From: Melastoma dodecandrum
Lineage: Eukaryota > Streptophyta > Magnoliopsida > Myrtales > Melastomataceae
Length of the DNA stretch: 64,000 nucleotides
Direction: 5' to 3'
Assembly: GCA_029817715.1 (NCBI GenBank)
Contig: JARUPY010000605.1
Location: forward strand, 62,001 to 126,000
Within the stretch, counting starts at the first letter, position 1, and each line of letters opens with the position of its first letter. Position numbers and translations under genes: made by a program. The notes under the pieces were generated by a model. It ran no database searches. It was not told where the DNA came from and worked only from the letters and a program-made list of their open reading frames with translations. Shown here in pieces: positions 1-11,000 of the stretch.

Positions 1-1361
1 TACCAGTCTTGGGGGCCTAGTCCTTCCTTTCTTCACAGAAAGACCCTCCCTCCATCTCTGCTTCGAATATGTTGATCTGGGTTTCCAATTCCCCAACCTT
101 CTCAAGGAAGAACAAGCACAAGAATTTTTCAGGAGGTACCGTTGGCCAGAACAAAATCAGATCAGCACACTTACCACATTGTTAATCCAATCTCTAGTCT
201 CTGACTTCGCTTTCTCCTTTGGATCCTGTTGGAAAACATTACGCAGTTAAAACAACAGGACAACAAATTAAAAGGTAGATGCAGACGAACCGGACTAAGA
301 TTACCATCCCAGCCAACCTTTCATCACAAGCACGGGTAAAAGAAATGTACTGTTTTGTAGCAGCTTACAGTTTTAGGCTGTTGTCCCAATCCTTCTTTAG
401 AAAAGGCTTTTGTCTTTGCTTCCTTTTCACAAATCTTAAATATCTCCATCTCTCGTTCAATCGGCTTTCGAGCATCCAATAGGCACTGCTCATAAGAGGC
501 ACTAACCTACACCCATGAATAAATGAAAACTCATCCCAATAGACAATAGAAAGCTTTGGCAAACAATAACACGTGATACAGAAGTCAAGTCCGGACAAAA
601 GAAAGGCAAGAAAATAACAAAAGGACTACAAATGCAGCAAAATAATAATATTCCAAATAATAAATTTTCAGGGCAAGCCACTAACTAATGGTACTTTCAA
701 ATTGGAACAACAGGAAAAAGTCTGTAGAGATGTCAAGCATTCTTCATTTCTTAAACAAAGGGCGTCCATAAGGCCGTGAAAGTAGTTGACCAAAAGATTA
801 TTTCTTGTACAATTGTACTGAAAAGTCTGGAATAATCGCAATTGGGGCTATATCATACTACGCCTGTTATCCCATCAGGGCATCAACGGGTAATTACTTA
901 TCAATGCGGAAGATGAAGAATAAGCATGAGTAAGCTCAACACAACTTCACATCGAACTTGGTAAAGAAAACCGAGAATGTGAGACGACTGATATAGACCT
1001 TATCCTTGATCTCACCTGACTGAATCCAAGTCTTGATCTGATCACGATACCTCTGCAACTTCTTAATCTCCTTCTTCAAGTCGGCCTCGAACTTCTCCTT
1101 CTGCTTCGCATTATCCGTATCGTACACCTAAACAAACCAACAAAAAAAAACTCAACAACACACACACACATACATACAAACACGATCGACTGCCACAAAA
1201 CCAACCAAGAACCAAGAAACACGCTGATCAAGATGGAGACAACCATGAAACCACCCGAATCCACGACAAAAACCGACCTTGTTCCAGATGCTATCGTATA
1301 CATCGACGCCTTCCTGGACCACACGATCGATCTCTCCCTGAAGCTTCCGACTTGATCCCAT
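1..1361 (-). pseudogene. NOT3: NOT3/CNOT3-like CCR4-NOT subunit, 5' part, frameshifted
   Basis: NOT3 is a scaffold subunit of the CCR4-NOT deadenylase complex, which shortens mRNA poly(A) tails. Five exons are visible on the minus strand: 1361-1278 (start MGSSRKLQGEIDRV), 1127-999 ([20 protein letters not shown]), 506-369 ([18 protein letters not shown]), 225-175 (DPKEKAKSETRDW) and 97 to the edge (VGELETQINIFEAEME). All junctions are GT-AG and in phase. Together they form the conserved N-terminal coiled-coil region. Two defects are visible. Exon 1 is 9 nt shorter than the family, so three residues are missing between DRV and VQEG. Exon 5 has a 4-bp tandem duplication (CCCTCCCT on the plus strand, about 44-51) that shifts the frame to a stop near position 17. 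The rest of the gene lies outside the window. It is either a decaying gene copy or a functional gene with an assembly error; the family call is secure. Confidence 0.8.
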
Positions 1362-1562
1362 CGCTAACGATGACTCCTGATTAAGGGTTCGGATTGGATT
1401 CGGTACCCGGGGGAGAATCACGCTTTGTAAGAATCACGCTTTGTTCGGATACAACGTAAAACACCGGAAAACGATGGAAAGGAAACGAAATTTTAAAATG
1501 ATGTGAGAAGGGTTTGGGTTTTTTCACCGTTTTCCTTTGTTTTCCACAATATCCAAACAAAC
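1362..1562 (-). other. Proximal 5' flank of the NOT3-like gene
   Basis: These 200 bp lie between the NOT3 start codon and the Element 1 insertion point. I see no TATA box. The last five bases, CAAAC at 1558-1562, are the left target-site duplication of Element 1. The matching right copy is at 19341-19345, so in the ancestral chromosome this flank continued directly into 19341 onward. Confidence 0.6.
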
Positions 1563-2035
1563 TGATACGGTGGAAGACGAAAGCAGGAAGAAAAGAAATA
1601 AAGGAAGAGGAGGAAGGACGTGAGTCGTTATGTCGGTCAGGTTAAGTTGGGTTGGAATAAGAGGGAAGTGGGCTGGAGCGGAGCTGAAGCTGAAGGAGCG
1701 TTCGTGGGCTAGGCAAGGCCGGGACGTGCGAAGAGGGGAGATCACGAGGAGGAGGTATGCAGCGACAACCCAGGTGTGAGAGCCCAAGTCCACGTGTTAG
1801 CTAAGGAGTCAGTTAGGCGGTTGAGGTTGGTATCTGTAAATAGGGGAAATGGAGAGAGGAAAGGGAGTGAGCATTCTGTTGAGATTTGTCGGGAGTGGAG
1901 AGAGAGAGAGAGAGAGAGGGGGGGAAGAAAGGAAATTTGGCGTTGTACGCTTGTGCTTTCGGAGGTTGTTAGTAAATATTCCTTGGAGAAGGGTGGTCCG
2001 GGGGGGAAATTCCGGGAGTGTCTCTGTTCTTTCGA
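1563..2035 (+). repeat. Element 1 5' LTR
   Basis: It begins TGATACGGTGG and matches 6458-6695 (left 238 bp) and 19115-19340 (right part). It contains a GA microsatellite (about 1896-1918) that is shorter in the 3' copy. The right end is uncertain: the two copies diverge after CTGTTCTTTCGA (2024-2035) and the usual CA end is not seen. Measured from the primer binding site, the LTR could extend to about 2065, with the 3' copy having lost its last bases. Confidence 0.75.
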
Positions 2036-2070
2036 GGAGAAACAGGGAAGGTTGGTTGGGCACGCATTAA

Positions 2071-2082
2071 GGGTATCAGAGC
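2071..2082 (+). other. Element 1 primer binding site (tRNA-iMet type)
   Basis: GGGTATCAGAGC differs at only one position from the initiator-Met primer binding site TGGTATCAGAGC common in chromoviruses. It lies just upstream of the gag ATG at 2093. Confidence 0.75.
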
Positions 2083-2092
2083 ACCTGCATCC

Positions 2093-5000
2093 ATGGGGGA
2101 AACGCGACTGTCCGAATTGAAGAAGGAGCAAGATGCGGCCAATGTTCTCATAGGTGGACTGATGGAGAGGATGGAACTTGTAACGAGGCAGATGAAGGAT
2201 ATGCAGGTTCAGTCAGAGCTGAAATGGGATCTTATGCACAACCAGATGGCTTCTCTGGCCAAATCTGTGCAAGAAGGGGAGGAGAGGTCGGAGTCGTCGA
2301 GGGCTGGAGGCCCCTGGACTCGGAATGAAGTGGCGGAGGAGACCAATCCGAGACCGATGCCTGGGTTTATAATGCCGAAGGTCGAGTTCCCTGAATTCGA
2401 CGGCCATAACTTAGATGACTGGCTTTACAAATGCCAGAGGTACTTCGAAATCGAAGGCGTGCCGGAGGACAAGAAAGTTAAGGTAGCGTCGGTATATATG
2501 TACGGCGCAGCCTTACAGTGGCACTACACTTTTGTGCGCAACAGAGGACCATTAGAACCGTTGTCTTGGGGAGAGTACGTAAATGCCATAACCAAGAGGT
2601 TTAGACGTGAGGTTTTTGAGGACCCCATGGGCAGAATGAAAAACTTGAAGTAGGAGGGTACGTACAACAATCTCTACACTTACATGGAAGAGTTTGATGC
2701 CTGCCTCCGCAAGGTTTTGGAAAAGATTGACCTCCAAGTGGAGTTTCAGGTCAGTCTGTTCATCAACGGGCTAAAAAAGGAGTATCAGAGTACTCTATGG
2801 CTCTTGCGACCAGCAGACCTGTTAAGTGCGCAAGCGAGCGCGCGAATTCTGACAACTGACCAACCTCTTACTGGGGGAGATGCCACTCCTTCAAGATTAA
2901 AGATATGGAGCAGGGGATCGGGATGTTTCCAGGGAAACACCAGTAATGTTGGAAGGAACAGTGATGTCTCGGTTCCCAGGAGCCCTTTGGTGGGAAATGA
3001 AAGTTATAAACCCCCGGATACTAGAGGAGGGCTGGTACAGACGACAAGGAGGCGATTAAGTCAAGAGGAGATAGCAGACAGACGCCATAAGGGGTTGTGT
3101 TTCGGGTGCAACGAGCCATTTACACGCGACCATCGCTGTGCTAAGAAACAATTCTTTTCTCTAATCGTGGACGTTCGAGATGAAGGGGAAGATGCACCTG
3201 GTGCCATAATGGACAGTTTTGAGGAGGAACAGGTAGCTTTACATGCCCTGGCTGGAGATGAAAATAGTAGCAAGGTCCATAGCATGCAAGTAACGGGTAG
3301 ATATAAAGGAAGAGTTTTGCAGATTTTGATCGACTCCGGCAGCACCCACAATTTTGTGGACGTGGGAGTAGTGAAGGGGCTGGGCATTCAGACAACCACC
3401 ATTTCTCCGGTTGAAGTTACGGTGGTCGACGGCAGGACTATACAGAGTTGTAGATCCTTGAATTCTTTTACTTGGGAAATGCAGGGACACTCTTTTGCAG
3501 CAGCTTTCTTTGTTTTACCTTTGGTCGGATGCGAGATGGTCCTTGGGGTTAAATGGTTAGCGTTATTGGGGGATATAACTTGGAATTTCCAGTCAGCTCT
3601 AATGAGCTTTCAAATAGCAGAGCACCGGGTCGTTTTACAAGGAAATGGAGGCTCATCCAATAAGCAACTGTGGAGGATTGTTGGCAGCAAAGCATTGGCC
3701 AAAGAAACAGCACAACAATTAAGTGTTGTCTGTGTTGGTTCCATCTCGGGCGATACTACTAGTTCCTTCTATCAGTTGACTGAGCCTGAAGTGAGGCAGC
3801 AAGACATTACAACCATTCTGGATGCATTTTCAGAAGTATTCCAAGATCCCAAGGGATTACCCCCTTTTCGTGGTCACGAGCATGCTATTGCCTTGAAGGA
3901 AGGAGTGCAGAGTGTTAATGTTCGACCATATCGCTATTCGGCATCGCAGAAGAACATAATTGAGAGCATGATAAACGAATTACTAGAGAATAGAGTGATA
4001 CAACCCAGTAGAAGTGCTTTCTCCTCGCCTGTGGTGCTGGTCAACAAGAAAGACGGCACTTGGCGCTTGTGCGTGGACTATAGACAGCTCAACCATCAGA
4101 CGGTGAAGGTCAAGTACACTATACCCGTGATCGAGGAGTTACTAGACGAGTTACATGGATCAGTCATATTTTCTAAGATTGACTTGCGAGCCGGGTACCA
4201 CCAAATCAGGATAGAGCCGAAGAACGTGCACAAGACAGCGTTTCGCACCCACAACGGTCACTACGAGTTTCTCGTCATGCCATTCGGCCTTTCTAATGCC
4301 CCTTCGACCTTCCAGGGATTGATGAATACCCTGCTTCGACCTACTTGCGAAGATATGTCTTGGTTTTCTTCGACGACATATTAATATACAGCAAGACCAC
4401 TGAAGAACACGTGCAGCATCTGCAATCTTTCCTAACCGTCCTTCAGAAAAATACTCTGTATGCTAGGCGATCTAAATGCTCCTTCGGGAGTACAAGGGTG
4501 GAGTATTCGGGACATTACATAGATAAGGAAGGGGTATCAACCGACCCCAGGAAGATACAGGCTGTAAGTGACTGGCCTGTTCCTGCAAATGTGAAGCAAC
4601 TCCGGGCCTTCCTCGGTCTCAGCGGTTAACAGATGCGAGTGACTCCGGTATTGGTGCCGTTCTGCTGCAACGTCAACGCCCCATAGCTTACATAAGTAAA
4701 TCTCTGTCTAGCCGACACAGAGCCCTCTCAGTTTACGAGAAAGAGCTCTGCTCGATTATTTATACTGTAAAAAAGTGGCACCATTACCTAACCGGGCGTC
4801 ATTTCATCATTAAGAGTGATCATCGAAGCCTCAAATTTTTATTGGAGCAACAGCTGCATATGGAGAGCCAGTTTAAGTGGTTGTCTAAGCTCATGGGCTA
4901 CGATTACGAGATCACTTAAAGAAAAGGAACGGATAATACAGCGCCTGATGCATTATCACGCGTGCAGGGGGCTGAATTACTCGCCATGGCAATAAGAGAC

Positions 5001-6460
5001 CATCAGCCCACGTTGTTGGATGAAGTCAAACTGACCTGGGAACAAGATCCAGCGCTGCAGAAACTGTTTTTAGAATTGCAAGGAGCGGTTTCTACTGTAA
5101 GAAACTATAAGTGGCACCAGGACCTGCTTAAGAAAGGGAACCGCTTGGTCGTGGGTAAAAATCCAGCTGTCCGCCGCAAGATCATTGCAACCTTCCATAA
5201 TAGCTCGATGGGGGGTCACTCAGGAGTATTGGCCACCACTAAGCGAGTAGCAGGGCTGTTCTTTTGGCGGGGGATGCACAAGGACATACGTAATTTCATT
5301 CGCACGTGTGAAGTTTGTCTGCGATGTAAGTACGACAACACTGCCTCCTAAGGCTCCTGCAGCCACTACCTATTCCTGCAGGCGTGTGGGAAGAAATTTC
5401 AATGGATTTCATCGAAGGGCTTCCTAAATCTCATAACAAGGATGTCATTTTGGTTGTGGTAGACAGGCTGACAAAATATAGTCATTTCTTGGGACTAACT
5501 CATCCCTACTTAGCTACCACAATTGCCCAAGCTTTTCTCGACCAAGTCTTCAAACTCCATGGTTTGCCACTGGCCATAGTGAGCGATCGGGACACGGTAT
5601 TTCTCAGCCGGTTTTGGCAGGACCTCTTTCGTCTTCAGGGAGTAGAGCTCCACCTCTCTTCTGCATATCACCCACAGACCGACGGCCAAACGGAAGTAGT
5701 GAATCGCTGCCTCGAGACGTACCTTCGGTGCATGGTTGGAGACTGTCCTCGTAACTGGTTAAAATGGTTACCGCTGGCAGAGTGGTGGTACAACACCTTC
5801 TTTCATTCTGCCATTCAGTTGACCCCGTTCGAAGCACTATACGGGTATCCTCCTCCCATACATCTACCTTACTTGGGTAATGACCATGCGGTGGCAGCTG
5901 TGGATGGCATTCTTCGTGATCGCGAAGCTATGCTGCGTGTTCTTAGGTTCGACCTCGACAGGGCTCAGCACCGGATGAAGCAAATGGCTGACAAACGTCG
6001 GACAGAGAGGGAATTTGTTGTGGGCGATCTGGTTTTTGTCAAGTTGCAGGCGTATCGTCAGCACATTGTCGCTCGGAGGGCTGCCCACAAATTGGCGCCC
6101 CTTTACTATGGCCCCTATAAGATCGTGGTCAGAGTGGGCAAAGCAGCATATAGACTACAACTACCCGCTGGATCGGCCATTCATCCTACATTCCACGTTT
6201 CTAAGTTAAGAGGTGGAGTATCTGACGTTTCCCGGGTGTCTCAGTCACTTCCAGCCTTCTGCACCACACCTTCCCCTATACCAGTGGCAATTCTCGCCAG
6301 GAAGATGGTGAAAAGGGGTTCTCGGGCGGCAACCATGGTTCTGGTGCAATGGTCATCGGGCTCGGAAGACGATGCTACGTGGGAATATCTCTACAATTTA
6401 GAGCAGCGTTACCCTCATTGCACCCTTGAGGACAAGTGTGCTCTAAGGGGGATGGATTGA
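2093..6460 (+). pseudogene. Element 1 gag-pol polyprotein, inactivated
   Basis: In order: gag with coiled-coil start (MGETRLSELKKEQDA) and retrotransposon-gag core; zinc knuckle [14 protein letters not shown] near 3100; aspartic protease motif IDSGSTHNF near 3331; reverse transcriptase with [10 protein letters not shown] near 4360; RNase H (DASDSGIGAVL at 4632 onward); integrase with HHCC (about 5200-5330) and DDE residues (DFIEGLP, SDRDT, QTEVVNR); and a C-terminal chromodomain (VLVQWSSGSEDDATWE near 6340) ending LEDK. Lesions: in-frame TAG at 2651-2653; a 1-nt loss near 4345 just before the FFDD box; a deletion of roughly 230 bp at about 4628 that removes the RT-RNase H connection; TAA at 4917-4919; and a frameshift near 5350 between the integrase zinc finger and catalytic core. 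It cannot encode a working enzyme set. Confidence 0.88.
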
Positions 6461-6695
6461 TATGGTGGAAGACGAAAGCAGGAAGAAAAGAAATAAAGGA
6501 AGAGGAGGAAGGACGTGAGTCGTTATGTCGGTCAGGTTAAGTTGGGTTGGAATAAGAGGGAAGTGGGCTGGAGTGGAGCTGGAGCTGAAGGAGCGTTCGT
6601 GGGCTAGGCAAGGCCGGGACGTGTAAAGAGGGGAGATCACGAGGAGGAGGTATGCAGCGATAACCCAGGTGTGAGAGCCCAAGTCCACGTGTTAG
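6458..6695 (+). repeat. Element 1 3' LTR, left fragment
   Basis: This fragment has the same length (238 bp) as 1563-1800 and is almost identical to it. It ends exactly at GTTAG (6691-6695), the left target-site duplication made by Element 2. Its first bases overlap the last codon of Element 1 pol. Confidence 0.9.
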
Positions 6696-6910
6696 TGTTC
6701 GCCTATAGAACGGATCACGTCGGAAATATTTGGCAAAGGACTCACAGGAATTGAGTTTGTGGTCGCCAGTAAGAAGATGCACAATTTTATTGAAACTAAA
6801 TGCAAGTCTTACAATCTTAATGAACAAAGAAAACAGGGCTTACAGCCATTAGAAATGGAAAAAGTGCAAGTGTCGACAACGATGTGGAAATCTGTGACGG
6901 CGGAGAACTG

Positions 6911-7072
6911 GTGACGAAGGCCTTGGAAGCTCGCTCCGTCGGTGGTAGTCGCTGGCGGGGATCTGTGACGAAGGCCCTACGAGCTCACTCCGTCGGTGGT
7001 GTCGCTGGCGGAAGATTGACGGCAAAGGCCCTACGAGCTCACTCTGTCGGTGGAAGGGTAGTTGACCTATAA
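6911..7072. repeat. 54-bp tandem repeat, three copies, inside Element 2 LTR
   Basis: The segment AAGGCC recurs at 6917, 6971 and 7025, that is every 54 bp. Each unit carries the blocks AAGGCC, GAGCTCACTC (GAAGCTCGCTC in copy 1) and GTCGGTGG. The same array is in the other LTR from about 18142. Confidence 0.8.
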
Positions 7073-7554
7073 ACCGGGTCAGGGCATCTAATTCCTAAGG
7101 TTGACGAACAAACTTCAGAGTTTTTGGCTGTGTATGGTCGTCCCTTGTCTTTGGAAACTCCTTTGCTATTTATAGTGAGCTCGTACGTGTCTAACACGTA
7201 ACGAGTGGATCTTGTTGCAGATCGTGTCATAGATCGTGATCCCTAGTATCGTGGGAGTGTCCCAACAACTTCCCATGAGATACGGGATCACGTTCCTGAA
7301 AATTAGAATCGGTTACGATTCTTAACAATCGTGATTTTAGGAATAAATAAATTTATTCCCATCTCGTCGACTTGCTTTGTTTGTACGGGCTTTGACTGCT
7401 GTAGTTGCCTTTGTTCAGGATAAGGTAGACTTGACCCTATGAGTAGACCTAGCTACTATTGGGTCCTATTGGTGGTCATATCTTAGTGGTGAGTTGACCT
7501 AGTCGACTCTATACATGAGTCGTCTTTAGTAACTCCATTGTGGGTCGACTTCAT

Positions 7555-7814
7555 CATGAGTTAACCCAACCGACCTCGTCATGAGTCGACCTGGGTGACT
7601 TTGTCATGAGCTAACCCAGTCGACTTCGTCATGAGTTAACCCAGTCGACTTCACTATGAGTCGACCTGGGCGACATCGTTATGAGTTAGCCCAGTCGACG
7701 TTGTCATGAGTCGGCCTGGGCGACTTCGTTCTGAGTTAGCCCAGTCGACTTTGTCATGAGTCGGCCTGGGCGACTTCGTTCGACTTTGTCATGAGTCGGC
7801 CTGGGCGACTTCGT
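7555..7814. repeat. 25-bp minisatellite in Element 2 3' LTR
   Basis: About ten 25-bp units begin with CATGAG or TATGAG and end with CGACTTCGT or a variant. Two types tend to alternate: one with TAACCCAGTCGAC, one with CGGCCTGGGCGAC. One unit near 7781 is truncated. The duplicate array in the other LTR is at 18786-19045. Confidence 0.85.
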
Positions 7815-7866
7815 TCTTAGGTAGTGTGATGATTCCTGGGCTCCAAAATTATTTATTATGTCAACA

Positions 7867-7880
7867 TAAGCCCCCCTTTT
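7867..7880 (-). other. Element 2 polypurine tract
   Basis: The minus strand reads AAAAGGGGGGCTTA directly before the TGTTGACATA start of the 3' LTR, the expected place for plus-strand priming. Confidence 0.8.
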
Positions 7881-7921
7881 ATGCTGGGTTAGCTATGCTG
7901 ACTTAGCAAAAAATCACACCC

Positions 7922-7928
7922 TATATAA
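7922..7928 (+). promoter_or_regulatory. TATA box of the antisense gene in Element 2
   Basis: TATATAA lies 56 bp inside the LTR boundary and about 150 bp before the ATG at 8076. Spacing and orientation fit a core promoter for the plus-strand gene, independent of the LTR promoter. No experimental support is available here. Confidence 0.6.
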
Positions 7929-8075
7929 GGGAGAGTGAGTGTCCTTTTCCCGCCCATCTCCTTACTTGCTCAACACTTCTTCACCTTCCTCCTCAAGAAA
8001 CCCAGAAAACCCTCGTTCTTGAAACCCTCCGTCCCTTCCATCTCCTTCACCAAAATCTCTCCGATCTTTAAAAAG

Positions 8076-11000
8076 ATGGCAACTTTCAAAGCCTTCGAAC
8101 TCCACAATGCTCGTGCGGGGCCGGCCGGACCTATTCCGGTCGCGGAAGACCAAGGATCGGGTGTCGCTCTTGGACCCATCTTGCCGGAGCATCTGTTTCC
8201 AGAAGTGGTGCCACTCAACTACCTCATCACAGAGAAGCCTATCCCGGTTTGTCATCCCAACTTTATTAATCCCCTCAACTGGGAGAGCAGGTGACCTTTT
8301 TGTGCTTCCCTTCTGCTACTAAGGCCGAGATGATAGAGTGGTTAGAGATGTGGGAGGATCATTTTGAAAATCGATTCAGGGACCAGAAGATTCTCAGATT
8401 TTTTAGGATGTCAATAGCTAGTAAGAGCTGTGATCCTAGGGTTTGTGCGGCTATTCTGCCTTTCTGGAACTCCATGGTGAACTGCTTCTATTTCCCAGAA
8501 GGCCCTATGTCCATCACTTTGGCAGATTTGAAGTTTTTGACCGGGAGCAAGATTAATGGCCGCCCAGTGCGTCAATATGCCCAGGCAGGAGACATTAGTC
8601 CAAAGGGAGCCCTCCAGTATATGAAAGTAGTAAACAAACACTTGCAGATGGCCTCAGTGGGCAAGAAAAAGGGCGAGAAGCGAACGACCGCAGGGTTCGG
8701 CGCCCAGGAAGAGATCGAATTTCTCAGCACCTGGCTGAGCAAATTTGTCTATTGTTTCCCTGGGAAGAAGGTTGGCCACACGTCTCACGCAGTGGCGAAC
8801 TTTTTGAGGGAGACTACTGAAGAAGTCGCCTGGGGTCCCTTCATCCTCGGTCTGCTATATCACGATCTGGAGAGGGCGACTTCTCAAATCAAGCCATTCC
8901 CAAAGCATCCAGCAGGAGGCATGCTTTGGTTGGTCCATCTATGGTCGGCCATGTGGATGCCAGGGTTGACTGGATTCAAGGTCCCCACGACGCCCCCTGA
9001 AGCCTTGTACTATGGGGAGAGCATCTTGAATCGATGCTGCCAGCGCAAAGACCAGTGGCTCCCGACTTCAGTTACTGGCCATATGAAGCATATAGCTGAT
9101 TTCGCGAGGGCAGATCGACGCGACTGGGCGCCTCTCCCAGGTCACAAAACAATTGCCCAAAAGGTCGACCCCCAGATCGCTCCAGGCTTTTGGAACGGGG
9201 CTCTCACCAGCAGGGATTTGCCAGTAGTTTTCGACAACTATCTGTCCTTTGAAGTCTATAACCCTCAGCTGTGCGCAAGACAGTTCGGGTTCATCCAGAG
9301 CGCGGCGGTCCCTTTTGTTGATGCCACTGGTGGCCTACTTGGAAGGGCGACGAAGATCCCGTGCAAGTCGGGTGACGCCAAGGTCCTGGAGTTGCTTAGC
9401 AGAAAGGCGCAACTCCTCAGGATGGAGTTCCCATCCAGTTCCTCCTCTTGCTTCGCCACACAGTTCTTCACTGTGCTGTGGTCATCTATGTATGAGGAGC
9501 TGCGATCCTTGATGCACTTCCTCGAGGTCTCCGACGAACCTGATTTCTATCCTGATGATGCTCAACTCAAAGCGAGAGGTAAGGACTTAGCTTTGTTTAA
9601 ACAGCATGGAGTTCTTAATATTAGACCTAAGTTTTCTCTTCTTCTTTTCCTTTTAGGATCATTACTTCCTCGGGGCCCCGGCAAAGCGAAGCTCAAAGCC
9701 CCCCTTGCCCCTGGTCCCTCCAAGCCCAAGCCGATCGACAAGGGGAAGGCCAAAGTCGCAGGTCCCAAGCGAACGACTAGAGGCGACTCTTCTAAGGCCA
9801 ACGTCGCCTCAAAACGCAAGGAGATCGAAGAGGAAGAGGAGGAAGACCCCGATGAGATGCCTCTATCAAAGAGGAGGAAACTGGTGAGGGTACCATCTCC
9901 AGTGGCGGCTCCCCTTCCCAAGTCACCGACTACCGTAGCGGCGACTTCTTCTTCCAGGTCGCCAGCAGTGGTGGCCCCACTCAGATCACCAGTAGTGAGT
10001 TCATCATCTGCTGCGGCGCCTGCGACCTTAGCGACGGTCGATATCGCTCGAGGAGCGACTACAGAGGTATGACTCTACTGATTCTAATTCATCTTGAGCT
10101 TCTGTATCTAACCCGCACTATATTGCCTAGGGCGACACTTCAACCGGAGATGGTGACCAACCTATTCCTCCTGTGTTCGAGACAGGTTCAACGGCTTCAA
10201 TCGCCGAGGTGAGCTCGACTCCTTGCTAAGATACATTACTCTAGTTCATATATGAACTTTGGTTTTATTATACTCTATTCTAGGAAGAGCAGGCTCCTGA
10301 AGTCTTGTTACAAGAAGAAGGAACCGCTATGGTTTTATTCGATCCTTCAACTTGGTCGACGCGAGAGGAGGCACCACCTCAGTCGATGCGAGAGGAGGAA
10401 GAACAAGGCGTTCCTTCTTCTTCAGTCCACACTCATGCACCACCAATGGTATGTGTTCTTCTTTTACACAAAGCATGGCGTTGTTATCGCGATTCTAACC
10501 GCGACACTTTACAGGCTCGTCCGAAGAGAGTGAAGACGACTGCTGGTCGCCAGAAGGCTCCTACTCCTTCCACTTCTTCGGGCGAAAGCTCTGAGGGTTT
10601 ACTACCTTCGGAGGTAAGTATTCGATTGCATGAAAGTGTCGACTTTTCAGGATATTGTGTCTTAGCAACATTTCATTTCTTATTCTGCAGGATCCTGCTG
10701 CAGCGACCTCGACTAGCGACCCATGGGTGAAGCTTCACGAGGATGTTGAAGAGTTGTGCCAGCTTCTGCATATCGATCCGTTAGAGATCGACTCATTTAA
10801 GAGGATGCAGAAGCTGGTTAAAAGAATCGAGGCTTCCCCTTGGGTCACGGATGAACTGTTGGGGGCCTGCAAGAGCTTTAAGTCGACGTACTGGACCCGT
10901 TGGAGGGATTATGACGCCGACTTGCTTATCTTGGAATCGACTGACTCGAAGATTCAGTTGATCAATCAAGCTCGAAAGCAGGCCTCTAAAGCTGCACAGG

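Larger units (their letters stand above)
6696..7866 (-). repeat. Element 2 3' LTR
   Basis: It runs TGTTCGCC to TGTCAACA on the plus strand and is 1171 bp long. It holds a 54-bp triplicated block (from 6911) and a 25-bp minisatellite (7555-7814). It is almost identical to 17927-19109 and lacks a 12-bp stretch (after GGGCTC) present near 19072-19085 in that copy. Confidence 0.92.

Noticed and set aside
1776..2120. Open frames on both strands inside the Element 1 LTR
   Set aside because: They are by-products of the GA/CT-rich LTR sequence; the second LTR copy does not preserve them.
4345..4629. Separate small gene for an RT fragment
   Set aside because: It is the continuation of the Element 1 reverse transcriptase after a 1-nt frameshift, not an independent gene.
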